DNA from: Komagataeibacter medellinensis NBRC 3288 | Lineage (GTDB): Bacteria > Pseudomonadota > Alphaproteobacteria > Acetobacterales > Acetobacteraceae | DNA length: 64,000 nucleotides | Direction of reading: 5' to 3' | Assembly: GCF_000182745.2 (NCBI RefSeq) | Contig: NC_016027.1 | Span: 65,001 to 129,000 of the forward strand | Shown: one piece after another, positions 46,290 to 54,280 of the stretch | Layout: each line of letters opens with the position of its first letter | Position numbering within the stretch: the stretch's first letter is position 1 | The notes under the pieces: generated by a model | Told to the model about the DNA's origin: nothing | The model's input: only the letters and a program-made list of their open reading frames with translations | The model's database searches: none | Translations under genes and position numbers: made by a program

Positions 46290-47627
46290 ATGGCTGATCC
46301 GTCACGATCTTCCATGAATGCAACGGAGCAGGACATGCTCGGGCGCATCTATCGCAAGATGGATATGCGTATCGTAACAATCCTGCTGATTGCCTATCTT
46401 CTCGATTGTGTTGATCGCCTGAACATCGGGTTTGCGCAGAAGAATATTTCCGAACATTTGGGCATGAACAGCAGCGATTACGGCATGGCTGCGGGTATTT
46501 TCTTTATTGGTTACGTGCTGTTTGAAATTCCGTCCAATCTGATGCTGCCGCGTGTGGGCGCACGGCGTACGTTCGCGCGCATCATGGTCCTGTGGGGGGG
46601 CACGTCGGCCTGTATGGGGTTGCTGCATGACAAGAACATGTTTTACATCCTGCGCTTCATGCTTGGTATGTTTGAAGCCGGTTTTGCGCCCGCATGCATG
46701 TTCTATCTGGGGCTGTGGTATCCGCCTTCACGGCTGGCTACCGTCCTATCGGTACAGCAGACCGCATCGCCTCTGGCCGGTGTCATGGCCGGGCCGCTTT
46801 CGGGGTGGCTGATCTCGTCCATGGATCATGTCGGCGGGGTGGATGGCTGGCGCTGGATGTTCATGCTGGAAGGACTGCCCAGCATCATCATGGGAGTTGT
46901 GGTTTTCTTCGTCCTGCCCGACCGGCCAGAGGATGCACGTTGGCTGGATGATCGGGAACGCATAGTGCTGAAAAGGGACAGCACCCCGGTCCCTACGGCG
47001 GTCTATTATGCCAGTTTCCGGGCCGTGCTGCGCTCGCCCGTGATCTATGTGCTTTCCTTAGCCTATTTCTGCCTGATCTGCGGTATCTACACGGTTAATT
47101 TCTGGCTGCCCAACATCATACGTAACGCTGGCGTCCAGTCGGAACTGCAGACCGGTCTGTTTTCGGCCATTCCTTATGCCGTGTGCACGGTCGCGATCAT
47201 CATATGGGCACGTCGCTCCGACCGCACGGGTGAACGCAGGCTGCACAGCACACTACCTGCCGCCTTTGGGGCGCTGGCCCTGTTCATCACAGCGTTTGTG
47301 GGAGGCAGCCTGTTCCTGTCGCTTGTTATCGTATCCATCGCGATCTCGCTGATCTTTTCAGCCTACATCATCTTCTGGACCGTGCCGTGCGAGATGCTCA
47401 AGGGGCCTGGTGCGGTTGGCGGCTTCGCGCTGGTCAATTCCATCGGGCTTATGGGCGGGTTCTGCAGTCCCATCATCATCGGTCATCTGACAACGTGGAC
47501 CGGCAGCTTGGCCGCGGGTCTTGTCTGCATGGGCCTGATTGTGGCGACCGGCAGCCTTCTGCTGTTCCTGTCCGTGCCGCGCGGGCCCGCCAGACAACAC
47601 AAGCCGATCACAGCCGTCGCGGCCTAG
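46290..47627 (+). CDS. MFS transporter, anion:cation symporter (ACS) type
   Basis: 445 residues from the ATG at 46290; the frame is open 40 codons further upstream, without a ribosome site. Twelve membrane segments are apparent. 'LLDCVDRLNIGFAQKNISEH' in helix 1, 'SSDYGMAAGIFFIGYVLFEI' and 'EAGFAPACMFYLGLWYP' are typical of the ACS group, which imports organic acids such as tartrate, phthalate or allantoate-like anions. It is divergent from the TonB receptor and probably completes inner-membrane uptake. An IS481 remnant starts two bases after its stop codon. Confidence 0.9.
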   Translation: MADPSRSSMNATEQDMLGRIYRKMDMRIVTILLIAYLLDCVDRLNIGFAQKNISEHLGMNSSDYGMAAGIFFIGYVLFEIPSNLMLPRVGARRTFARIMVLWGGTSACMGLLHDKNMFYILRFMLGMFEAGFAPACMFYLGLWYPPSRLATVLSVQQTASPLAGVMAGPLSGWLISSMDHVGGVDGWRWMFMLEGLPSIIMGVVVFFVLPDRPEDARWLDDRERIVLKRDSTPVPTAVYYASFRAVLRSPVIYVLSLAYFCLICGIYTVNFWLPNIIRNAGVQSELQTGLFSAIPYAVCTVAIIIWARRSDRTGERRLHSTLPAAFGALALFITAFVGGSLFLSLVIVSIAISLIFSAYIIFWTVPCEMLKGPGAVGGFALVNSIGLMGGFCSPIIIGHLTTWTGSLAAGLVCMGLIVATGSLLLFLSVPRGPARQHKPITAVAA

Positions 47628-48388
47628 CTGTTTAGTCCCGGGATTTGATGGATTGGGTTGATGATGAATCGTTCTGGCTCTGAAGTCCATATTTTGCAGA
47701 TGTATTCATAGGGCGTGAGGCCTTGGAGTGTCTTGAACCTTCGCCCGAAATTATACGCGGCGATAAAGTCATCGAGGTGCGTCCTCAACTCCTCATGGCT
47801 GTCATAATGGAACCGTTTGACAGTGGCTTCCTTGATTGTGCGGTTCATCCGCGCGACCTGACCATTGGTCCACGGGTGATTGGGTTTTGTCAGGCGATGC
47901 TCGATCCCGTTGGCCTCGCAGATCATGTCAAAACGCATGGAACGTGGCCATGCCGTGCCCCGGTTGCGGGGCTGCTCAGCGAACAGGATGCCGTTGTCCG
48001 TCAGGATGGTATGAACCTGATAAGGGACGATGTGCAGAAGATATTCGAGAAATTCCCAGGCCGTTCGTCTGTTGGCTTTGTCCACAAACTGCGTCACCGC
48101 AAACTTGCTCGTGCGGTCTATGGTAACGAAAGGCCACGATCATCGCTTCGTCCGTCTCGGACAGGACCGTTGATCGAGGCTCTTTTGGTCCCGTCTTCTG
48201 GTCTTCGACAGTCTGACGCTTCCGCCATTTTGCACCTGTTTTCGGGTTGATCCCGAACGCCTTGCCCTGCGCCGCGAGTGAAGCCTGCGATCACTGTATT
48301 GCTGCTCGCACGGCATGCGTGGTCGTGGCGCTGCCATGACGTATCTGTCCCATAATGCTTCCTTCAACTCACGTGAAAATATCACACC
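47624..48388 (-). pseudogene. IS481-family transposase, internal deletion and nonsense
   Basis: The frame starts 'MGQIRHGSATTTHAVRAAIQ' and meets TGA, then continues 'SQASLAAQGKAFGINPKTGA' and 'PRSTVLSETDEAMIVAF'. It then jumps directly to 'TIDRTSKFAVTQFVDKANRR', so roughly 90 residues, including the first catalytic Asp region, are missing. The C-terminal part ('TILTDNGILFAEQP', 'GIEHRLTKPNHPWTNGQVAR', 'MNRTIKEATVKRFHYDSHEE') is intact, with the second D and the E. The stop lies just outside the inverted repeat, overlapping the convergent MFS stop. Confidence 0.82.
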
Positions 48389-48409
48389 ATCAAATCCCGG
48401 GACTGAACA
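47629..48409 (-). mobile_element. IS481-family element with internal deletion
   Basis: The ends TGTTTAGTCCCGGGATTTGA (47629) and, on the other strand, TGTTCAGTCCCGGGATTTGA (from 48409) form a 23-bp inverted repeat with one mismatch. The 781-bp body holds a broken IS481 transposase gene. No target duplication is evident ('ctagc' left, 'cctta' right). Confidence 0.83.
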
Positions 48410-48437
48410 CCTTATGTGTTTCCAGCCTGTTATGATG

Positions 48438-48475
48438 ACCTCATGAACGCCCCTGGCCAGGGGCGTTCATGAGGT
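48438..48475. repeat. 38-bp perfect palindrome
   Basis: ACCTCATGAACGCCCCTGG is followed directly by its exact reverse complement, giving 19-bp arms with no spacer. It lies between the IS481 remnant and the IS110 transposase gene. It could be a REP-like target used by IS110, part of the IS110 non-coding RNA region, or a cruciform-forming site. No T run follows, so it is a poor intrinsic terminator. Confidence 0.85.
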
Positions 48476-48605
48476 GAGATACAGCGTTTAACACCTGGTA
48501 GCCTGACCACGTTTTCTAGCAGGCTGATCTCGCCTCTCTTCACCGTCTCGAACAGTTGACGGCGGCCCGGTTCCGGGACCGCGAACATAAGAAAGAGAGA
48601 GTGAT
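48476..48605 (+). ncRNA. Candidate bridge-RNA region of the IS110 element
   Basis: IS110-group elements encode a non-coding bridge RNA in the left non-coding end, upstream of the transposase gene. Here about 130 bp of non-coding sequence precedes the transposase ATG. It includes short pairs such as GGTAGCCTG with CAGGCTGATC and 'cggcccggttccgggacc'. I cannot fold it or define the target and donor loops by eye. The assignment rests on family knowledge and position. Confidence 0.35.
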
Positions 48606-49565
48606 ATGTCTGCGCAGATCTTCATTGGCATAGATGTGTCCCGAGACTGGCTTGATAGCTTTTGCCTGCCCGGGAAACAGAGATTCCGTTGTCAGAATTC
48701 ACCCGATGGCCATGCCAGATTATTCGAAATCCTTCAGAGCATGCCCGACGATCTCAAGGTCGGGTTTGAAGCCACAGGAGGACAGGAATGGGCGCTCTGG
48801 CGTGTTCTCATTCGTAAAGGGATCAATGCAGTCCAGTTGCCACCTGCACAGATCAAAGCTTTCGCATTTTCCATGGGAAAAAGAGCGAAGACCGACCAGA
48901 TCGACGCAGAACTTATTGCGCGCTTCATGGTGTTTCGCTCAGAGGCCGGCCGAACACTGCCAGATGAAAAACTTCAGCTTCTCCGGGCCTTGACGGTTCG
49001 CAGAGCACAGATGGTAGACGCGCGTAAACGGCTTTCTGCCCAGATTTCGGCGCGTCGCAAGCAGGACGTAAGTGCTGAACTGGAGGATATGGACAACAGC
49101 CTCAAAGCATTTCTTGAGAGCCAGATCAGCGAGCTCGAACAGCGGATTGAAGGAGTCATTGCACAGGGCAAAGAACTCTCTGCCAAAGCAGAACTTCTCC
49201 GTTCCATTCCTGGTATCGGCCCAGTATCAGTCGCCATGCTTCTCGCAGAAATGCCAGAACTCGGCCGTATGACAGCGACAGAAGCCGCTGCCATGACCGG
49301 ACTTGCACCAATGGCTCACGATAGCGGTGCGATGCGCGGAAAACGTGTCATTTCAGGGGGCCGAAGATCTCTCCGCCACGTCCTGTTCCAGGCAGGACTG
49401 GCAGCTGCCTGCCATAATCCAGTTCTGAAAGCTGTTGCCAAGCGCATGAAAGAGCGGGGTAAACCACATAAATTGGTGATCGTCGCTATCGCACGGCGTC
49501 TCGTCACAATCGCCAACGCTGTCCTCAAAACCGGAGTGCCATGGCGCATTAGCTCCGCCGCTTAA
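48606..49565 (+). CDS. IS110-family DEDD transposase (serine/RuvC recombinase)
   Basis: 319 residues. The N-terminal RuvC-like domain has the DEDD set: Asp10 in 'IGIDVSRD', Glu55 in 'GFEATGG', and Asp97 and Asp100 in 'KTDQIDA'. The C-terminal Transposase_20 domain includes 'LLRSIPGIGPVSVAMLLAEM' and the Ser of 'AHDSGAMRGKRVISGGRRSL'. The gene is full length with no frameshift, so the element may be active. A ribosome site 'agaaagagagag' precedes the ATG. It stands between the island's MFS and RpiR genes and appears not to have broken either. Confidence 0.93.
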   Translation: MSAQIFIGIDVSRDWLDSFCLPGKQRFRCQNSPDGHARLFEILQSMPDDLKVGFEATGGQEWALWRVLIRKGINAVQLPPAQIKAFAFSMGKRAKTDQIDAELIARFMVFRSEAGRTLPDEKLQLLRALTVRRAQMVDARKRLSAQISARRKQDVSAELEDMDNSLKAFLESQISELEQRIEGVIAQGKELSAKAELLRSIPGIGPVSVAMLLAEMPELGRMTATEAAAMTGLAPMAHDSGAMRGKRVISGGRRSLRHVLFQAGLAAACHNPVLKAVAKRMKERGKPHKLVIVAIARRLVTIANAVLKTGVPWRISSAA

Positions 49566-49599
49566 ACACAGTTGCTAGGCAGGTTTGGCTGGCTGCTCA

Positions 49600-50487
49600 T
49601 CAGACAGTGTTCGTGTTTTCGGATTCCCCGTGCAGATTGTCCACCTGCCGGTACAGCGCCTCGATACGGGCCAGGCGTTCGGTTGTTTCCGTACCCATCG
49701 CGCGTTCCACCATGGAGCACAGGGCATTAATGACGGTGGTGCCCGCGCTGTAACTGTCAAAAATTCCGGGACTGTCGCTGAAGGTCAGCAGGGATACGGT
49801 TACGAGAGTGGTCAGCGGGGCGCTGTGCAGGTCGGTGACCAGAATGCTCTGCATGCCGATATTGCCAGCCTCGATCAGAATGTTTCGCACCAGTTGCGGC
49901 TGCCGGCGAAACCCTATGACAATCAGGAGATCGTCCGGTTGCATGGTGGCCACGTCATCACCGGCCGACATGCCGTTCTGGGCAATCAGTCTTACATCGG
50001 TCTTGAGAAGGACCAGCAGCGCGCGGGCATATAGCGCCAGCGATGTGGAATTGCGGAAGCCCGTGATCCAGATCCGCGGGGCGGCCACGATCATGCTGAC
50101 TGCCCGGTGCATGGCACGATCTGGTATCTTTTCCAGTGTATAGGTCAGGTTGCTGATATCGGCCTTGATATAGGCCGCTAGCGTATTGTCCGACTGGCTA
50201 CCGTTGCGTAACCTTTCTTCCTGCCGCAGGGAAGGCGGCGCCCAGTTGACCTGTGCACGGGCCTGTGCGCGGGCGACCGTGTAGCTGTCATATCCCAGCC
50301 GCTTGAAAAACCGTGCCGCAGTGGCATTCGAGACCTGCGCACGTTCAGCAAGTTCATTGGCGGCATAGCTTGAAATGTCACCATGCAGTTCACGGATCAC
50401 GGTCGCAAGCCTGCGTTCCCCCGGGGTAAGGTGTTCCAGCGCATCCATGATCCGCTGGTTGAGCGAACTGCTTTTTTTCTGATTCAA
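49600..50487 (-). CDS. RpiR/MurR-family transcriptional regulator
   Basis: 295 residues. The N-terminal HTH_6 domain ('LNQRIMDALEHLTPGERRLA', 'ANELAERAQVSNATAARFFK') is followed by a SIS sugar/phosphate-binding domain ('RIWITGFRNSTSLALYARAL', 'DDLLIVIGFRRQPQLVRNIL'). It is divergent from diaminopropionate ammonia-lyase with a palindrome in between, and probably represses that plus-strand catabolic series. The SIS effector in RpiR proteins is often a phosphosugar, unusual for an amino-acid cluster. The gene end is intact despite the IS110 34 bp away. Confidence 0.92.
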   Translation of the reverse strand: MNQKKSSSLNQRIMDALEHLTPGERRLATVIRELHGDISSYAANELAERAQVSNATAARFFKRLGYDSYTVARAQARAQVNWAPPSLRQEERLRNGSQSDNTLAAYIKADISNLTYTLEKIPDRAMHRAVSMIVAAPRIWITGFRNSTSLALYARALLVLLKTDVRLIAQNGMSAGDDVATMQPDDLLIVIGFRRQPQLVRNILIEAGNIGMQSILVTDLHSAPLTTLVTVSLLTFSDSPGIFDSYSAGTTVINALCSMVERAMGTETTERLARIEALYRQVDNLHGESENTNTV

Positions 50488-50506
50488 AAAATTAAGCCTT
50501 TCCTTT

Positions 50507-50524
50507 ATGAAAACTATTTTTCAT
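50507..50524. promoter_or_regulatory. Candidate RpiR operator palindrome
   Basis: ATGAAAA (50507-50513) faces TTTTCAT (50518-50524) across a 4-base spacer in the 135-bp divergent region. A further 'aatgaaaattat' half-site lies about 20 bp on. The spacing between the RpiR and diaminopropionate ammonia-lyase starts fits autoregulation and repression. Binding is inferred. Confidence 0.5.
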
Positions 50525-50622
50525 AATATCGAGATAATGAAAATTATACCCGGTTTCACGGTCGATCCTGCTCTTCTCACAGAGATTTACCGTGTTGTCC
50601 GTCTTTAAGGGAACTGAAAATC

Positions 50623-51834
50623 GTGACTGATCCGTATACGGGCATGATTGTTGATGCGCATCATGCTGACCAACGTGGCACGGGTAGTTACCCGGCCACG
50701 CTGGCAAGGGCGTTGAACAGCCATTTTACGGCCGATGCCCTTGCCATCATTTCGCAGTGGCCCGGTTATACGCCAACCCCGCTGCTGGCCCTGTCTGGCA
50801 TGGCGGCCGATGCGGGTGTAGGCAGTGTGCTGTACAAGCATGAAGCCAGCCGTTTTGGCCTGGGCAGCTTCAAGGCGCTTGGGGGAGGGTATGCGGTTTT
50901 TCGGCTTCTTGCTCAGCGAATCGAGGAAGAAACAGGCCATGTACCGCAGGTGGCGGACCTTCTGGCCGGGTGTTACCGTGATATTACCCGGAAGGTGACC
51001 GTAACCTGTGCGACCGATGGCAATCATGGCCGTTCGGTTGCATGGGGGGCATCGCTTTTTGGCTGCAACAGCGTAATCTTCGTGCATGGTACGGTCACCC
51101 GCCAGCGGGCGGAGGAAATCGCCCGCCTGGGTGCTCGAATCGTGCGTGATCCCGGCAATTATGATGATGCCGTGCGCGCCGCCAATGCAGCGGGCGAGGC
51201 GAATGGCTGGCTGGTGGTATCCGATACATCCTATGAAGGGTACATGACCGTACCGCTGGACGTGATGCGTGGCTACGGCGTGCTGCTACATGAAACGCTG
51301 GCGCAACTGGGCAACCGCCAGCCCACGCATGTTTTCCTGCAGGGTGGCGTAGGCGGGTTTGCTGCCGCCATCATTTCCGGACTGTGGGAACATTACGGGG
51401 AGAGCTGCCCGCGCATTATCATTGTCGAGCCGGAAAATGCCGCCTGCCTGTTGCTGAGTGCGCGCAACGGGCGCCCGAGTGTCGTAAGCGGCCTGCATGA
51501 CACGATCATGGCCGGTCTGGCCTGTGGCGAGCCCTCCCTCGTGGCATGGCCGTATGTGGAGGGCGCGGTTTCCAATTATCTCGCCATCCCCGATGAGGCC
51601 GTGCGTGTTGCCATCCGGCAGCTGGCGCAGGGTAGGGGGCAGCCACCCGTTATTGCAGGGGAAAGCGGGGCTGCGGGGCTGGCCGGTTTCCTTGTGGCCG
51701 CAACCGATGCGCCGGTGCGTCAGACGCTGGGGCTGGACGGCCAGTCCTGCGTGCTGCTGATCGGCACGGAAGGGGCGACGGACGTGCAGATGTGGGAAAG
51801 CATTACCGGCCGCAGACTGGAACAGCCGACATGA
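50623..51834 (+). CDS. dpaL: Diaminopropionate ammonia-lyase
   Basis: 403 residues from a GTG start at 50623 with 'aaggga' upstream. Fold-type II PLP enzyme: Lys84 in 'LGSFKALGGGYAVF', the family motif 'TCATDGNHGRSVAWGASLFG', and 'VFLQGGVGGFAAAIISGLW' for the phosphate cup. The length and 'ASRFGLGSFKALGG' match E. coli YgeX/DpaL. The enzyme splits D- or L-2,3-diaminopropionate into pyruvate and two ammonia. First gene of a plus-strand series, overlapping the next gene by ATGA. RpiR control is likely. Confidence 0.92.
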   Translation: MTDPYTGMIVDAHHADQRGTGSYPATLARALNSHFTADALAIISQWPGYTPTPLLALSGMAADAGVGSVLYKHEASRFGLGSFKALGGGYAVFRLLAQRIEEETGHVPQVADLLAGCYRDITRKVTVTCATDGNHGRSVAWGASLFGCNSVIFVHGTVTRQRAEEIARLGARIVRDPGNYDDAVRAANAAGEANGWLVVSDTSYEGYMTVPLDVMRGYGVLLHETLAQLGNRQPTHVFLQGGVGGFAAAIISGLWEHYGESCPRIIIVEPENAACLLLSARNGRPSVVSGLHDTIMAGLACGEPSLVAWPYVEGAVSNYLAIPDEAVRVAIRQLAQGRGQPPVIAGESGAAGLAGFLVAATDAPVRQTLGLDGQSCVLLIGTEGATDVQMWESITGRRLEQPT

Positions 51835-53063
51835 CGGCGTCCACGCTCGGTGTCAACCCGACCCGCCTGCTGGAACGTATTGTCAGCCTTGGTGCCTGTG
51901 GTGCCCTGCCGGGTGGCGGTGTCTCGCGCCTTGCGCTGACGGATGCTGACGCACAGGGGCGGGCGGAACTGCTGCGCCAGATGCGTGAACTGGACATGGA
52001 GATCCGGATTGACCCTATTGGCAACATCTTTGGCATCTATGCGGGTGTTGAAGATGCGGTTGTCATGATGGGATCGCATATCGACACGGTCTCGACCGGT
52101 GGGCTGTATGATGGGGCGCTGGGGGTCATTGCCGGTCTGGAAGTTGTGGCCTGCCTGAAGGATGAGGGCATCCGCCCTCGCCACCCCGTGGTGGTTGCCG
52201 CCTTTACCAACGAGGAAGGGGCGCGCTACGCGCCCGACATGCTGGGCAGCCTGGTCTATTCCGGTGCGATGGATGTGGATGATGCCTACCGCATAACGGG
52301 ATGCGACGGCTCGGTTCTGGGGGAGGAACTGCGCCGGATCGGCCATTGCGGCACGCAGTCCGGCCCGCGGAATATCCATGCCTATGTGGAACTGCATATC
52401 GAGCAGGGACCGGTGCTGGAAGATCAGGGTCTGAATATCGGCATCGTGACCGGAGTGCAGGGTATTTCATGGACCGAAGTTACGGTGGAGGGACGCTCGG
52501 CGCATGCCGGTACCACGCCAGCACGGCTGCGGCATGATGCGGGGCTTGCTGCTGCTTACATCACCATGGGCCTGTCCGACATGGTGGCAGCCATGGGGCC
52601 GGCGCAGCTTGCAACTGTTGGCGCGCTGACCCTTACCCCCAATCTGGTCAATGTGGTGGCCAGCCGCGCGGTCATGACGGTTGACATGCGCAATCCCGAC
52701 AATACCGCACTGTGCGCGGCCGAAGCCACGCTGGCAAAACTGATGGGGGAGGCCAAGGCCCGTTATGGCGTGAACGTGTCGCACCGCACCCTTGCCCGTT
52801 TCGAGCCGGTGCCGTTCACGCCCGCCCTTGTCGATACCATTGAAGCCACGGCCTGCCAGATGGGGCTGAGTTGCATGCGGCTGTATTCCGGTGCGGGCCA
52901 CGATGCCCAGATGATCGCCCCTGTCGCCCCCGCCGCCATGATCTTCGTGCCCAGTGTTGCGGGGATCAGCCACAATATCCGTGAATATACCCATCCAGAC
53001 GACATAATGAATGGGGCCAATCTTTTGCTTCGTGTTGTCACAGATCAGGCAGGTCTTGCCTGA
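51831..53063 (+). CDS. N-carbamoyl-L-amino-acid hydrolase/allantoate amidohydrolase family
   Basis: 410 residues starting in the ATGA overlap with dpaL. M20/AmaB-type metal ligands: His83 in 'GSHIDTV', Asp94 in 'YDGALGVIAG' and Glu128/129 in 'FTNEEGARY'. 'ELHIEQGPVLED' and 'SAHAGTTP' complete the active site and dimer region. Members hydrolyse N-carbamoyl-L-amino acids, ureidoglycolate, allantoate or beta-ureidopropionate to amino acid, CO2 and ammonia. Next to an N-carbamoyl-D-amino-acid hydrolase, an L-carbamoylase role is plausible, but no hydantoinase gene is present. Confidence 0.88.
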   Translation: MTASTLGVNPTRLLERIVSLGACGALPGGGVSRLALTDADAQGRAELLRQMRELDMEIRIDPIGNIFGIYAGVEDAVVMMGSHIDTVSTGGLYDGALGVIAGLEVVACLKDEGIRPRHPVVVAAFTNEEGARYAPDMLGSLVYSGAMDVDDAYRITGCDGSVLGEELRRIGHCGTQSGPRNIHAYVELHIEQGPVLEDQGLNIGIVTGVQGISWTEVTVEGRSAHAGTTPARLRHDAGLAAAYITMGLSDMVAAMGPAQLATVGALTLTPNLVNVVASRAVMTVDMRNPDNTALCAAEATLAKLMGEAKARYGVNVSHRTLARFEPVPFTPALVDTIEATACQMGLSCMRLYSGAGHDAQMIAPVAPAAMIFVPSVAGISHNIREYTHPDDIMNGANLLLRVVTDQAGLA

Positions 53064-53082
53064 AACCGGAAGGATACAAGTG

Positions 53083-53988
53083 ATGTCCAGAGAAATTATT
53101 GTGGCAGCGGCCCAGATGGGACCGATCGCACGCCATGAGACACGCCCCCAGGTTGTCGTGCGCATGCTTGCCCTGCTTGAAAAGGCCGCAGGGCAGGGGG
53201 CCAACCTTGTCGTGTATCCCGAACTTGCGCTCACCACGTTCTTTCCACGATGGTTCATGGCGGACCAGGCTGAAATCGACATGTTCTTTGAAACGGAAAT
53301 GCCCTCGGTCGAAGTCGCCCCCCTGTTTGCCCGTGCGCGTGAACTGGGTATCGCCATGAACTTTGGCTATGCTGAAAAAACGGTGATCGATGGCGTGACG
53401 CACCGTTTCAACACAGCCATACTGGTGGATCCAGAAGGTAACATCTGCCTGAAATACTACAAGATCCACCTGCCCGGGCACCCCGAGCACGAACCCTGGC
53501 GGCAGTTCCAGCATCTGGAAAAGCGTTATTTCGAACTGGGGAAAGATTCTTACAGTTGTACCGACGTACTGGGGGGCAGGATGTCCCTGGCAATCTGCAA
53601 CGACCGCCGCTGGCCCGAAACATACCGTGAGGTCAGCCTGCGCGGCGCCGAAATGCTGCTGATCGGCTACAATACGCCTCTGCATTATCCACTGGCACCC
53701 GAGCATGATCATCTTCAGTCATTCCATAACCACCTGTGCATGCAGGCAGGTGCCTACCAGAATGGCTTATGGGTTGTGGGCGTGGGCAAGACCGGAATAG
53801 AGGAAGGTGTCGCGATGTTGGGACAGAGTTGCATCATTGCCCCCACGGGCGAAATCGTGGCGCTGGCCAGCACAACCGGCGATGAGGTCGTGACGGCATG
53901 TTGTGATCTCGATCGCTGCCAGGAACTACGTGAAAATATATTCAATTTTTCAAAAAACAGGAGGCCTGATATGTACACCATGATCTGA
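53083..53988 (+). CDS. N-carbamoyl-D-amino-acid hydrolase (nitrilase superfamily)
   Basis: 301 residues from the ATG at 53083, preceded by 'ggaagg'. The catalytic triad falls at the same numbers as in the Agrobacterium enzyme: Glu47 in 'VYPELALTTFF', Lys127 in 'YYKIHLPG' and Cys172 in 'ICNDRRWPET'. Overall length is nearly the same (304). The enzyme converts N-carbamoyl-D-amino acids to D-amino acids, CO2 and ammonia. It follows the carbamoyl-L-hydrolase-like gene by 19 bp. The D-amino acid product can feed the DadA-like dehydrogenase at 55858. Confidence 0.92.
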   Translation: MSREIIVAAAQMGPIARHETRPQVVVRMLALLEKAAGQGANLVVYPELALTTFFPRWFMADQAEIDMFFETEMPSVEVAPLFARARELGIAMNFGYAEKTVIDGVTHRFNTAILVDPEGNICLKYYKIHLPGHPEHEPWRQFQHLEKRYFELGKDSYSCTDVLGGRMSLAICNDRRWPETYREVSLRGAEMLLIGYNTPLHYPLAPEHDHLQSFHNHLCMQAGAYQNGLWVVGVGKTGIEEGVAMLGQSCIIAPTGEIVALASTTGDEVVTACCDLDRCQELRENIFNFSKNRRPDMYTMI

Positions 53989-54280
53989 TTTATGAGAGAA
54001 TATTCTTCTTTATAGGATAAAAAGAAATTAACTTTCATATCAGTCTGCATCGCCGGTCCGGGTTCTGCAGGCAAAACATATTTGTTTGCATATCAAAATA
54101 ACATGCTGTTATGGTTTGCACGTTCCGGTGCGGTGGTCGGTATAAAGCCCCGCAATATGGAACATGCGTCTGTTTTTTTCTATCATTTGTTCCGTATTAT
54201 AATAATATGTACGGGACTGATATTTATTTATTGAAGTAAATATCGTGCCCGCAGTTTATGGTGCGCGGAAAGAAAAAGTT
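53989..54280 (+). promoter_or_regulatory. AT-rich intergenic region before the amidase gene
   Basis: 292 bp without a gene. The inverted pattern GTTCCGTA...TACGGGAC near 54190-54217, with an AT-rich spacer, may be an operator. No terminator hairpin is seen after the carbamoylase gene, so read-through is possible. Confidence 0.35.

Noticed and set aside
48326-48328. In-frame TGA in the IS481 gene as possible selenocysteine
   Set aside because: The gene also has a large internal deletion, and no selenocysteine insertion element is expected in an IS. It is a nonsense mutation.
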